Shown: positions 10,515 through 21,301 of the stretch, one piece after another
How positions within the stretch are numbered: position 1 is the stretch's first letter
How the letters are laid out: every line of letters starts with the position of its first letter
DNA from: Mesostigma viride
Lineage: Eukaryota; Streptophyta; Mesostigmatophyceae; Mesostigmatales; Mesostigmataceae
NCBI GenBank assembly: GCA_009746045.1
Contig: RPFO01000692.1
Coordinates: 929,082 to 993,081, forward strand
Length of the DNA stretch: 64,000 bases
Direction: 5' to 3'
Program-made: the position numbers and the translations under genes
The notes under the pieces: model-generated
The model's database searches: none
Told to the model about the DNA's origin: nothing
The model's input: only the letters and a program-made list of their open reading frames with translations

Positions 10515-10969
10515 AGTTAGATGAGATGCTTAGGCTGACACACGGATTTCCGGCCTGCGCGCCGCGTATTGCCTACCGCGGCTGAGCGGGACACCTCAGT
10601 ACAGTACGGCAGGGTGTACGGTACTGAGGTGTCATGTGGACCGATGTGCGGTTAGTGCCAGACTGTTCCTAGGTGCTAGCTCGACCCGCCAGGTCCGGTG
10701 TAGTCGGGCCTGACGGGCCGAGTCTTAGCTGGTTGCTAGTGACGTGGTCGCATGGCATTGCGGTGTACACTTGTCCACTGGTCGTGTGCTGCAGGTAGCA
10801 CCGCCATAGGCATATAGGCGTAGCACTGGGGAGTGCCACAGCATCCGAGTCTGCCCAGTTCCATTCTGAGCCCTCAGCTTTCATCGCTCTCTCATTGTAT
10901 TATTGTAATACAATCATCATTCGCTCTCAGCTTTCGCAGTTGTTCGTCGTCCCTAGTCTCCATCCAACT
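10515..10969 (+). repeat. 5' LTR of the copia element
   Basis: 455 bp, aligned along its whole length with 18758-19212; the single difference found is TAGTCGG here against TAGCCGG in the other copy. It should hold the promoter and transcript start of the element; no clear TATA box could be assigned. Confidence 0.92.
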
Positions 10970-11013
10970 TGGACTGAAAAGTTCGATATTTTTTTTACAA
11001 GCAAAAAAAAGAT

Positions 11014-12861
11014 ATGGCTTCCAACAACGGCAACAACGGCAACAACAACAAGGGGAAGGCGCCTGCCAGGCGCACCTCACCCCGCCTTTCGCCGGAGGGC
11101 ACGCCCTCCACCACCGATGCGAGGGTGACGCCCAACGTCCCCTTCCGCACGGTGGTCGCTGACCAACCCAGGCGTCGGGGCCCGCAGGTGGGGCCCGGCG
11201 CCCGGGGATGGCGAGCGGGCGGCCGTTTGCCACTGGCGGTTTGTCCGCCATGGCACCTGGGGGGCAGGTCCCCCGGGCACGACGTTCACCCGTCGCAGGT
11301 GACGGGGGTCGTGAGCGGAGTGATTCCTCCGAGGAGGATGGCGAGGTGCCGCCTGCGAGGCCTCGGCCTTCGCTTGAGCTTTCGTCGCAGACACCTGCGA
11401 CGTCTGGCAACCTTTCCGTGGGCCGACAGATGGCCACCATGGACATTGACCGGTATGGGGAACATGTTCCGCCCCCGGTCATGTTCGGGCGCCCACCCCA
11501 TTTTCTCCCCCTTGGGGAGGACGACATCCCGGCGTTCATTGCGGTGAACGGCCGGATCTTGCTCGATCGTTTTCAGTTGCTTCCAGATGAGGCGATACAC
11601 GCGATAGAGGTTCATCGGGTGCACTCGCTGATCGAGGGGCGTCTTAGGATGCAGCTCCCACTGGTTCAGGTGGCGGTTTGGCTGTACTGTTTCGCCAATC
11701 GGCCGAGGCACAACCCCGGCACTGTTGATCAGTGGGCGTCCAGGCAGCGCCAGAGAGAGGCGCTGCGCGTGGTCTCCAGACCAGAGATCGCGCTGACTCC
11801 GTTGCCAGCGTGGCCCCAAGTCACGCCAGTTGGCTGGGGCCCGGATAGGCGTGAGGCGGCTGCGATGCCGCCTGCGACGGGGCGCGGGGCGGCAGAAGCC
11901 CCCAACACGCCCATGGGTGGTGAAGCCACCCAGGACCCTCTGGCAGGTCAGAGGGTCCAACCTCAGCCGCAGGCTCCCCCGCCCAGCGTGGGGGCCAGGT
12001 GGCTGAGGAGGCCTCCGGGGTCGCAGGGACCCCGGCGGCGACACAAGCGCCCGGGGTCGCAGGGACCCCGGCAGCGACGCCGGCGCCTCCGGCGCTGGCG
12101 GGGGATGCAGCCCCCATGGAGGGTGTCACGGGCACCTCCAGCGGCTCTGGGGGGCAGGCCCCCTCTAGTCGCAACAAGGACAAGTCCCTGGCAGGGCCGG
12201 AGGGGCCCCAGGGTCCCACCGCAGCTGGGCAGCAACCAGCACTGCTGGAGGGCGACCTGCAAGGTCGCGACTTCATCACCCTGGGTGATGAGGCCGTGTG
12301 GCGTGCCATACAGACAGCCACAGCCTCCTTCCGTGGGCTGGCCGACAGGAGCCAGCAGATGCACGTCGCGGAGGCGGGCAGCCTGGTGTGTGCAATCATC
12401 ACGCACATCCTGGGCCTGCCCAACCTCCAAGCGGGCACACGTAGGGTGTGCGACGACCTGCTGCCTGCCCTGCAGGCTCTCCTCTCAGGGAGGAGGGTGC
12501 AGGGCAGCAGGGTGCGTCTGGTGCGTTTGCTGGAGCTCCTGCACAACGCCATCCTGAGAGGGGCGGGTAGGTGGCTAACTCTGCCTACCTGGTTGCATCA
12601 TGATCTTACTAACCCTACTGACGATGAAGTGTCCCTCTCTCCCACCTTCCATGATTGGGAGGAGGCCCGCAGCAGGAGGCGGGAAGTGACACACACTCAC
12701 ACCCCCACCCAGCCCTCCCCTATGTTGTCTAACCCTCCTACACAGCCCATGTTTGCCCATCCTGCTCAGCTCACTCAAGTAGCACTTCCCTCTCAGCAGG
12801 TCTCTCCTGTGAATGCTGCAGCAGCAACAAGAGGGAAGACAGGAGCAAGAGACCTGTCACT
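11014..12861 (+). CDS. Gag region of the copia element, in three frames
   Basis: The frame from the ATG at 11014 (MASNNGNNGNNN) gives way near 11200 to one starting at 11208, and near 11990 to one running to about 12860. Each change has the same sign. The middle part looks like a capsid (DIDRYGEHVPPPVMFGRPPH, FIAVNGRILLDRFQLLPDEA, VHSLIEGRLRMQLPLVQVAV); the rest is rich in Pro, Ala and Gly. Another helical part follows (DEAVWRAIQTATASFRGLAD, VRLVRLLELLHNAILRGA). Translation may really begin at 11014 or 11208. Gag forms the particle that packages the element RNA. Confidence 0.65.
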
Positions 12862-13011
12862 ATGGCAGAAGTCAAGTCCCTGCTGGGACAAATGTTTAAG
12901 GGCAAGGGCAAGGGCAAGGGCAAGGGCAAGGGCAGGGGCTGGGGCAAGGGCAAGGGTAAGGGGCAGTCTCCCTCCAAGGGGGGCAGCTCCAGCAACAACA
13001 ACAACAACAGT

Positions 13012-13056
<45 letters not shown>

Positions 13057-14178
13057 AACAACAACAACAACAAGAAGCAGGACAAGGAGGACAAGTCTTC
13101 TCAGCGGTGCACCCGCTGTGGCATGAAGTACCACCTGCGGCCCACCTGCCGCAAGAACGTGGACGAGCTGGGGCATTTGGACGTCCTGTGCCACAAGTGC
13201 CACGGGCCGCCCCACGGTGACCCCAAGGACTGCAAGCGGCCTCCTCACGGCAAGAAGTGTGAGTCTCCCTCTCATGCTGGCTTGAGTGTGCCTGCTTCAC
13301 CTCTTTCATCTGCATGCCCCACTGTCAGAGCAGTGAGCAGTTCTGGAAAGGTGCTACAGCTGGTTTCAGAAGATTATGTCTCTAAACCAACCTTCACATC
13401 TATGGTTCCCAAGGTGTGCAGAGTGTCCCCCTCAGAGGATGCTCATATCAGTTTTCAGGAGCTTGCTTTGCAGTTGCATTTCCTTTATGGGCATGAAGTG
13501 AGTGCAGAGGTGGTGGCAGCAGCAATAGGGGGGGCAGCACTCAGACGTGCATGCCAGGTGGTCAGATCCCACTGCCAGCATTGTCAGTTCAATGCACCCA
13601 AACCCCCTAAGTGGCATGTAGCTACCCCACCTAAGAGCAAGGGCAGGGTGGTAGGAGATGTCTTTCATATCAAAGGACAATCTTACTTGGCACTTAAAGA
13701 TGCATGGTCAAGGTACACAACCATTGAACCATTACCTGGAATGGACAAGACACAGTTGCTCAGGGCTCTCTTGATTGCTCAGGCCAGGTACTACCCTGTG
13801 GAGGCATTGTTACTGGATCAGCAGTTCACATGTCTTGCCAATGAACCAGGGTGTGAGGCTATTGATCTGGCTGGGCTAGAAGATCATGAGAGGCAAGGCA
13901 TTATTGAAAGGGCCATCAGGTCCATTAAAACCCTTGTAGCCAAAGAAGATGGCAATCTGCTGGCTGACAGTGGGTCCTATGCTGACAGAGCTCTGTGGTC
14001 CACCAGGTTGTGCCAAGTCCTCAACAGGAGGCCACTCATGAAAACCCCACAAGGGGTGGTCATTACACCAGATGGATTGCATGCAGGCATTTATCCACCT
14101 GAGGTACTAGCCCTCTACAACGCACAGCGAGCACAGACAGCTAGCAGGTTAGCTGTCAAGGATGCAAAGCATCCACGT
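12862..14178 (+). CDS. Nucleocapsid-like and integrase part of copia pol, N-terminal side
   Basis: Begins MAEVKSLLGQ, then GK repeats, a run of about 20 Asn, and a zinc knuckle CTRCGMKYHLRPTC (C-x2-C-x4-H-x4-C) with a second Cys/His cluster (CHKCHGPPHGDPKDC). An HHCC integrase zinc motif follows (LHFLYGH ... CQVVRSHCQHC). The integrase core has GDVFHIKGQSYLALKDAWSR with candidate Asp residues and ERQGIIERAIRSIK with the candidate Glu; spacing is copia-like though the motifs are diverged. The frame enters the palindromic insertion at 14179 and stops there. Integrase joins the element cDNA to the chromosome. Confidence 0.82.
14174..14178. repeat. Target-site duplication of the palindromic insertion (CACGT)
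   Basis: CACGT to the left of the insertion, repeated at 15061-15065. Counting 882 plus 5 bases, the integrase frame on both sides agrees, so the uninterrupted gene read through this point. Confidence 0.9.
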
Positions 14179-15060
14179 AGTTACGTTAAATAGTGCCGGA
14201 ACCTTTTGCCGCCTGAGGCAAATCGGTCCGTCACACTATTTTGCCCGGAATAACCACTTCCGAGCACCCAAGTTAATTCGGCCGAATTAACTTGGGTGCT
14301 CGGAAGTGGTTATTCCGGGCAAAATAGTGTGACGGACCGATTTGCCTCAGGCGGCAAAAGGTTCCGGCACTATTTAACGTAACTAAAACCTGGCCTCGTG
14401 GAGGGGGGACGAAGAGCCCGAGACATCCGCCTAGGCCGCTGAGCACGCACCACTAAATGCGCCGGAGCTGCCTCAGTGAGGATTCGAACCCCTGACCTCC
14501 AAGGTGCACAGGTTTTAGTTACGTTAAATAGTGCCGGAACCTTTTGCCGCCTGAGGCAAATCGGTCCGTCACACTATTTTGCCCGGAATAACCACTTCCG
14601 AGCACCCAAGTTAATTCGGCCGAATTAACTTGGGTGCTCGGAAGTGGTTATTCCGGGCAAAATAGTGTGACGGACCGATTTGCCTCAGGCGGCAAAAGGT
14701 TCCGGCACTATTTAACGTAACTAAAACCTGTGCACCTTGGAGGTCAGGGGTTCGAATCCTCACTGAGGCAGCTCCGGCGCATTTAGTGGTGCGTGCTCAG
14801 CGGCCTAGGCGGATGTCTCGGGCTCTTCGTCCCCCCTCCACGAGGCCAGGTTTTAGTTACGTTAAATAGTGCCGGAACCTTTTGCCGCCTGAGGCAAATC
14901 GGTCCGTCACACTATTTTGCCCGGAATAACCACTTCCGAGCACCCAAGTTAATTCGGCCGAATTAACTTGGGTGCTCGGAAGTGGTTATTCCGGGCAAAA
15001 TAGTGTGACGGACCGATTTGCCTCAGGCGGCAAAAGGTTCCGGCACTATTTAACGTAACT
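14179..15060. mobile_element. 882-bp perfect palindromic insertion element
   Basis: Structure P-S-P-S'-P. P is a 206-bp perfect palindrome (14179-14384, 14517-14722, 14855-15060) starting AGTTACGTTAAATAGTGCCG, with its axis at AATTCGGCCGAATT. S (14385-14516) and S' (14723-14854) are the same 132 bp in opposite orientation, beginning AAAACC and ending GGTTTT. Because P is its own complement, the whole element is a palindrome with its axis between 14619 and 14620. S' on the plus strand contains GGTTCGAATCC, an exact tRNA T-loop / Pol III B-box match. No open frame of note. It is flanked by a 5-bp duplication, so it moved in as a unit, and the arms have had no time to diverge. Confidence 0.93.
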
Positions 15061-17704
15061 CACGTCCCACCTTCAGAGAAGGGGATCAGGTCCTATTCTA
15101 CAAGGAGTCGGGACTAGGCAAGGTGGGTACCTGGCATGGGCCAGCCACCATCCTAAAGTTTAACACCACTGGCAGGACAGTGTTAGTTAAACACAATGAC
15201 ACGGGAAAAATTCACAGGTGTTCACCTCACAGGATGAAATTGTATTTTCCAACTGTGTCAGACGTGGCAGAGGAGGAAGAGCTGTTGGCCGACAGCCCTG
15301 TACAGTTGCCTGGCATCCCAGCGTTGCCCAGTGAGTGGTTGTTTGGAACACCCACTGGTGAGTGTGAGAGCCACACCCACTGTGACACCCAGGTCACCCT
15401 TGATGATTGCAGGCAGTCACTGCAGGATTGGCCCCCTGCAGCAGAGGGTCACATTGGCAAAACAGGTGATCAGCAACCTATCACCTCTACAAGTGTGAAC
15501 ATAGCTCAGCCACTAGCTGCACCTTCCAAACGCAGCCTAGCAGACGCTGTTCGCATTTTACAAGCAGCTCATAGAGCCAAAGCTCAAACTGCTGCAGGAT
15601 CAGCTAAGGTGGGGAAGGTTGGGCAGAATGACAATAGCCCATTTATGGTTGCAGTGGACACACAAGCCCAGGTCAGCATTATCAGTGCCCTGGCTGTGCC
15701 CCATTTGCCTTTGGAACCTTCACCCTGGCACCATGTGGCTGATTTCTCAGGGCAGTCATCCCTCAAGGTATTAGGTCAGGTCATGTTGACTATACTTGGT
15801 ATCCCCACTCCTTTTCAGGTCTTGGAAGGTTATAAAGGGAATGCTTTATTGGGGGATCCTTTTCTCTGTTACCCTGGTGTCCTCATATCCAGTGATAGAC
15901 TATCCATCCAGGACATGGGTGGTGTTGATCTGAATCATTTCAAAATTTCTCTTGAAAAACTTCTTAACACCAACATTGCTTCTGTAAAATTTGCTACACC
16001 CAAGTATGCCCCAGGGCAAGAACCCTGTGTGGCAGACTTGGTTCACAACCAAAAACTTCATCCCAACTCATTTGGATTGGGCAAGCATGATGTGGCTAAA
16101 ATGTCTCCTCTTTCTTATGAACAGATAGAGCAAGACTGTCGCACACACATAGGATTCCTAAAATGGGTGGAGGCCTTTAACAAGGCCAGGGAAGAATGGG
16201 TAGTGCCAGATCCTCTTAGTCCTTCTCATACTCCCCTGTCACACCTATTGACAAAAAGCCTGCAGGGTGCAAGCACTTGCGCCTGAAGTTTGTGTGTAAA
16301 CATAAGCCAGCAGCAGATGGGTCAGTCATCTTTCATGCTAGACCTTGTGTGACAGAGTTCAAGGGCACCACTGATCTGACAGAGGCAGAGTTGTACACGC
16401 CAGGCATTCAGCAAACATCCCTAAAAATCTTGCTGTCTGTCTTTGTGGGTCATCTCAATGATGGGGATGACTATATCTGTAAGGCTACAGACATTAAAAG
16501 GGCTTTCCTGAAAGGCTCACCTGAGATAGCACAACAAGTGTGGCATGGTCAGGTGTACGTAGTCTCCACTCCCAGAGTTTGGGCAAAACACATCCCTCAG
16601 CAGTACCTGAAAGCTAACATAGGTGTTGAAGGGCTGCAATCAGCTCCTCGCATTTTCAGGATGTCAGCTCAGGCTGTGTTTGAAAAGTTAGGGGCTAGAT
16701 ATGATGACATAGACCCTTGCTTCTTTGTGGTCCCACACCCTCATGGCATTCTCACCTTTGTGTGGCATGGGGATGATCAGCTGATTGCTGGGCCAAGGCG
16801 TGCTGTGGATGATTTTATTCAACAAGTGTCACAGCATTTTGAGATTGGCAAGCAAGTAGAGCTGGGCACCACTGCCATAAAATTTTGTGGCACAATGTTA
16901 CAACTCCAGCAGCATCAAAACCAGTGGGTGTGTGCACTCTACTCTCCCAATGATTACATGCACAGCTGCTTGGAGGTTTTGCAAACAAAAATCAAACCTG
17001 GAGCCTGTCCTACCATTAGAGGCAAGCTGGGGTGGTTGTGCTCAACGTGTGCACCTCACCTGGCTGTGGTTAGCAGAGTTGATGATGATGTCTTGATGCA
17101 AGTAGGTCACAAAGCCATCACCAAAACTCTCCAGGAGGGCCCTCCCCTTATCTTGCACTCCTTGGATCTCCACAAAACCATTCACATCCAAGCTATGATG
17201 GATAGTTCCATGGAGTCCAGGCAGATTACCAAGTTGCAGGCAAGGGAGTCAGGCTTGTATTTTGTGCAGAATGATGATGCACCCTTGTCTCTCATTTCAT
17301 GGTACAGCCGGTTGCATAGACGCAAGGCTGTCAGCAGCAATGCTGCTGAGTGCAGGGCAGTGGTGTCAGCAGTGCTTCATGCCAGGTACTTGAATCATGT
17401 GCTGGTTTGGTTGCAGATGCAAGCAGGCAGCAATGCTGGGGTGGTGGCACACTTGCTCACTGACAGTCAGTCAGTCCTCAGTTTCCTTGCTAACCCCTAT
17501 GCTGTCCACACTGATCTTGACTGGGTGGTCCTGAAACAGGAGTCCACCTACTGGGAGTCCACCCGTCACGTGGAGGACAAACACAACGCTGCTGATGCAC
17601 TCACTAAAGTGCCTCAGCAGGCAGCTGAACAATATCAGCTGTTGTACCACTTGATGAACCCCTATGGCAAGCAGGCAACCCTGCCCCATAGGGGGGACGC
17701 CTAG
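15061..17704 (+). CDS. Copia pol, integrase C-terminus, reverse transcriptase and RNase H
   Basis: From 15061 the frame gives the integrase C-terminal part (REGDQVLFYKESGLGKVG, TWHGPATILKF) and runs to 16286; from about 16222-16265 the correct frame is the one ending at 17704, one base out. A retropepsin-like stretch is FMVAVDTQAQVSIISALAV near 15640, which is out of the usual copia order and uncertain. The RT has ATDIKRAFLKG and FVWHGDDQLI, the copia forms of the two catalytic Asp motifs (HGDD in place of YVDD). RNase H follows (SSNAAECRAVVSAV, LLTDSQSVLSFL, KHNAADALTK). RT and RNase H make double-stranded cDNA from the element RNA. Confidence 0.85.
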
Positions 17705-18757
17705 CAGGGTCCTGTTCACCAGGGCCGCCTAGGTCACCCAGTACCCCTTGGGCAGGTCCAAGGGGTAGGTTGTGGCTTCCAGCAAGGGGGTTGGTTGGAG
17801 TCTGTTTTTCATACATCTGCGTGCCCTATGCCCAATAAAATCTGTTTTGATTTTCTCAACACCATGGAATTTCGTTATGCACACCTTCATAGGTGGGCAT
17901 GGGATGTATCTCACACCTTTATTCCCTAGGGCGTATGCCTTGGTGGAATGGCCTTGAGCTCAGTGGCTCAGGTGCCCCCATTCAAGTGGAGGGTCAAAGC
18001 TCCCTTGACAGGTGGTTACCCAGGACCCCAGTTCACTGTGGATATCCTGGGCCACCTGGCCTTACTGTTCAGTGGCAGTAAGGCATGGGTGCTGTCATGT
18101 TGTCTAGTACAACGTGCTCAGCACAGGTGCAGGATGAAATATTCCTGTCACCTGTCACCAGGACTTCAGTCCCCATGTGCAGGGCAGGGGTGGCTGGTCT
18201 CCCACGTTGTGCAGGTGCAATGTGGCCAGGTCCAGGATGTCATAGTCCTGTCACCTGTCACTCGGACTTCAGCCCCCTCTGTGCAGGGCAGGGGTGGCTG
18301 GTCCTCACATGTTGTGCAGGTACAACATGGACAGTGCAGGGTGCAATAAACCTGTCACTCCTCAGGTTGCAGGTAACCTGAGCTCAGTTGACCCAGCCTG
18401 GCTGGGTATTTTTCTCTGAGTGGGCGATGATGATGGAACAACATGGAACCTCTTAAACGGTTACCTTGGCATTTTTACTTTGGCTTCTTGGCTGGTGGTG
18501 CACTCCCTGGATAGGCAGACAGGCATAGCTATCTCCCTTGTGAGCTCGCGAGGAGGAGGAACTCCCCGGGCATGTTGAGCTAAACGTGATGCCATCACAA
18601 GTATTGCACGAGTTCTGGGGCCCATCTTTTTCAGTCCAGATGTTGCAGTATGGGTGTCAGTTGCTCAGCACCTCAGTCAGCTTGGAGTCAGTCTCCTAGC
18701 TGGGCAGGGTCAGGCTTGAAGTCGCTAGCCTTCAACCTGAAAGGAAAACATAATGGG
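17705..18757 (+). other. 3' noncoding part of the copia element
   Basis: About 1 kb after pol without a convincing gene. It contains a tandem repeat of about 105 bp (18105-18360, roughly 2.4 copies around CCTGTCACCTGTCAC and GTGCAGGGCAGGGGTGGCTG). Confidence 0.7.
18739..18757 (+). promoter_or_regulatory. Polypurine tract of the copia element
   Basis: GAAAGGAAAACATAATGGG directly before the 3' LTR, in the position of the plus-strand primer of LTR elements. It is imperfect (one C and two T). Confidence 0.6.
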
Positions 18758-19212
18758 AGTTAGATGAGATGCTTAGGCTGACACACGGATTTCCGGCCTG
18801 CGCGCCGCGTATTGCCTACCGCGGCTGAGCGGGACACCTCAGTACAGTACGGCAGGGTGTACGGTACTGAGGTGTCATGTGGACCGATGTGCGGTTAGTG
18901 CCAGACTGTTCCTAGGTGCTAGCTCGACCCGCCAGGTCCGGTGTAGCCGGGCCTGACGGGCCGAGTCTTAGCTGGTTGCTAGTGACGTGGTCGCATGGCA
19001 TTGCGGTGTACACTTGTCCACTGGTCGTGTGCTGCAGGTAGCACCGCCATAGGCATATAGGCGTAGCACTGGGGAGTGCCACAGCATCCGAGTCTGCCCA
19101 GTTCCATTCTGAGCCCTCAGCTTTCATCGCTCTCTCATTGTATTATTGTAATACAATCATCATTCGCTCTCAGCTTTCGCAGTTGTTCGTCGTCCCTAGT
19201 CTCCATCCAACT
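18758..19212 (+). repeat. 3' LTR of the copia element
   Basis: 455 bp, one difference from 10515-10969. Followed directly by the target duplication TCATC at 19213-19217. Confidence 0.92.
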
Positions 19213-19313
19213 TCATCCCTGTGCTCGCCTGGGCCAGGGTCGACAGAAAATTGAGCCGGTCCGTGCTCACCAGGGCCAGACCTCTGCTCTGAAAGATTGT
19301 CGTCCGAAGACAT
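19213..19313 (-). CDS. N-terminal exon fragment of the Gag-like gene, cut off by the copia element
   Basis: Minus-strand ATG at 19313 gives MSSDDNLSEQRSGPGEHG and on to the target duplication. Counting the duplication once, the frame continues exactly into the frame at 10509 (codons for DNKN, then MSDQPREEG), so the gene began here before the copia element arrived. This fragment now lacks everything downstream. Confidence 0.75.
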
Positions 19314-20370
19314 TGCAATGAATACAAGTTGCAAATAAATGGAATGCGATGTAAATCAGAAAGCATGAAATGAACGTTGTGTTTATTGTTCTCATACGTT
19401 ATTGTCGTTGCTGCATAATTCGTCTTCGTTGCGCATATATTCTATTGCGCTTGGCACCTTCATCAGTCTTGCTGAATATCCTACGTGGACATGCATTCCG
19501 TGTAGTTCAGTGCATGCCGCGTGTTAGATACTTCTAGAATCCTCTAGGAGGTACCAAGGCAGATGCGCATACATAATAGGCCGATAGTCGGCTCAGTCCT
19601 ATTGACAGTACTACACCGGCCCTTGACCAGCCGGTGACGTGGAGGCCTGGGAGACGCCCACATATTCTACGTGGCGTTATCCCATTGGCGAGTACTAGTG
19701 AAGTACAGCCATTGGCCCAATACTACAATAAAGTATATTGTAGTAATCTGTACAAGATCCTCTATCTCTGAGGACCCATGTGGACCCTAGATGGGTCTCC
19801 AACCAACTTTTTAGACACCCAACGGCCGTTGGACCCCTGAAAGCGGGCCGAAAACTCGCCAACACCTGCATTTTTTACACGCCAGGATGTGAATTTCCGA
19901 ATCCCAACGCACTTTTTATAACCTTAACGACCGTTGGAACCCAGAAATTCGACTGAAATGTTTCCATAACACACGTAACAACAAATTTGGTGGTCAACAA
20001 CCCCGTAAATCCGTAACCCTGCACGCACCTCTTGCCGCCATAGCTCTTGTTCGCAGCAGGTGGGCCCTGAAGACGCCTTTTGGTCTTGCACCTGTTGGTT
20101 ACAATTGCATGGCATACCAGCAATATATTGCACATAGCATTGTATTTCACACAGTTATTATATTCATGCCACAAATAATAATAATAATTGTATTAAACAT
20201 AGGGGGGCAGGTTGCATATTCGTTTCATTGCAGTCTAATATCAACATATTAAAAATTTCCATGCCCATAAACATTTTTGATATAGCTATTAGGTTGCTAA
20301 TTATATTAAATCTTACCAGCCGTGTAGTGGTTTGCGGATTGCTTTATAGGCTTGCCACACCAACCCAAAA
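19314..20370. other. Noncoding region with an isolated CCAACGGCCGTTGG
   Basis: No gene recognised. The 14-bp palindrome of the 29-55 kb cluster occurs at 19819-19832 and a diverged form (AACGACCGTTGGAACC) near 19928, so this repeat is not limited to the cluster. 19560-19760 has short inverted words such as GCCGATAGTCGGC and ACTACAATAAAGTATATTGTAGT. Confidence 0.55.
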
Positions 20371-20420
20371 AAAAATGTTACGACGGGAGTTGAACCCGGG
20401 CCTACTAGACGTGTTCACGA
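20371..20420 (-). other. tRNA-like 3' half (SINE-like head?)
   Basis: On the minus strand GGTTCAACTCC matches the T-loop/B-box, its T-stem pairs at four of five positions, and CGTAACA then a T9 run (Pol III terminator-like) follow. No matching acceptor 5' strand or clear A-box was found within 90 bases, so this is not a complete tRNA. Confidence 0.3.
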
Positions 20421-21301
20421 GGTACTACGAGGATCAGCCAAGAATCTGTCCCGTACCGGTGTGGTTCACCAGTTCCGCACACTAGCATGGTCTCCGCGTC
20501 GCGCTCGTTCATTAAATTTCGGAGAAATTTTGCCTGCTTATATACGTTTTTGAAGCCCCTCGGCGTCGCGCCGTGAAAAGCTTCCTCCGCCAGGCGTCCA
20601 ATCAGGTAGCAGGAATGTGAAAAAATGGGCTCGAGCTGTGTGCAGCGCCGCGTCCATGTGGCGCCACACGGCGTCAGGAGTCGGCGTGGCGCCATATATG
20701 GCGCTGCGAATTCCCTACCGTGTGGTCTGCAGCGCCACGTCACAGTTGCGACTGCAAGTATTTTTCAGCGCGGCGCCGTCCCGGCGCCGCGCCATATCGT
20801 TTGGCGCGTAAATTTTTTTCCCGCGCGCGGCGCCTTTTAGGCGCCGCGCCATTCCATTTGCGCGTCGGCATACCAGCACCAGGGAATTTGAATTGCAGGT
20901 GCTGCGTTGGCGCTTTCCAGCCCTCCTGGAAGACCGACACCGTGGATGCACCTTGCACCCGAGCATCAACGGCGGGTATTCGCGACATCGGCCGAAAGTG
21001 ACAACGATATTAGCAACCCGACAGCCATCTTCAACTGAGCAAAGCGATTGTCGACACAGAGTGAAGAAAGAGGTGAGCAATGGCTGATGTACATGGATGC
21101 TTTTGACAGATAGTGGTTTTATGCATGCCAGCACCCCCATTCTTGGTTAATAACAGTGTCCACAAGCAGCTCGTTGACGGGCTAGAAGAATCAGAAATTG
21201 TAGCTGTGATTCTGAACGTCGCGTTTGCTTTAATTGTGTAGCCCGTCAACTGATTCGCTTGCTTATGGTGTATGCCCTGCATTGTGCCTTTAATTGTGTG
21301 C
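20421..21301. other. GGCGCC-rich noncoding region
   Basis: 20630-20870 is rich in GGCGCC and GCGCCGCG palindromic words, some as a loose 60-bp repeat (CAGCGCCGCGTC, ATGGCGCTGCG, TTCAGCGCGGCGCCG). The rest shows no feature. Confidence 0.5.

Larger units (their letters stand above)
10515..19212 (+). mobile_element. Full-length Ty1/copia retrotransposon
   Basis: 8,698 bp: LTR, gag region, integrase (interrupted), reverse transcriptase and RNase H, polypurine tract, LTR. Integrase before RT is the copia order. The LTRs are 455 bp each and differ at one position that I can find, so the insertion is recent. LTR ends are AGTTAGATG and CATCCAACT, an imperfect inverted repeat, not the usual TG...CA. 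It is inserted in codon 33-34 of a minus-strand Gag-like gene. Without the insertion at 14179-15060 the element is about 7.8 kb. Frames break several times by one base, so either the element is dead or the sequence carries indel errors. Confidence 0.92.

Noticed and set aside
20371-20460. A complete tRNA gene on the minus strand
   Set aside because: Only the T-arm and a T-run are convincing; the acceptor 5' strand and A-box were not found.
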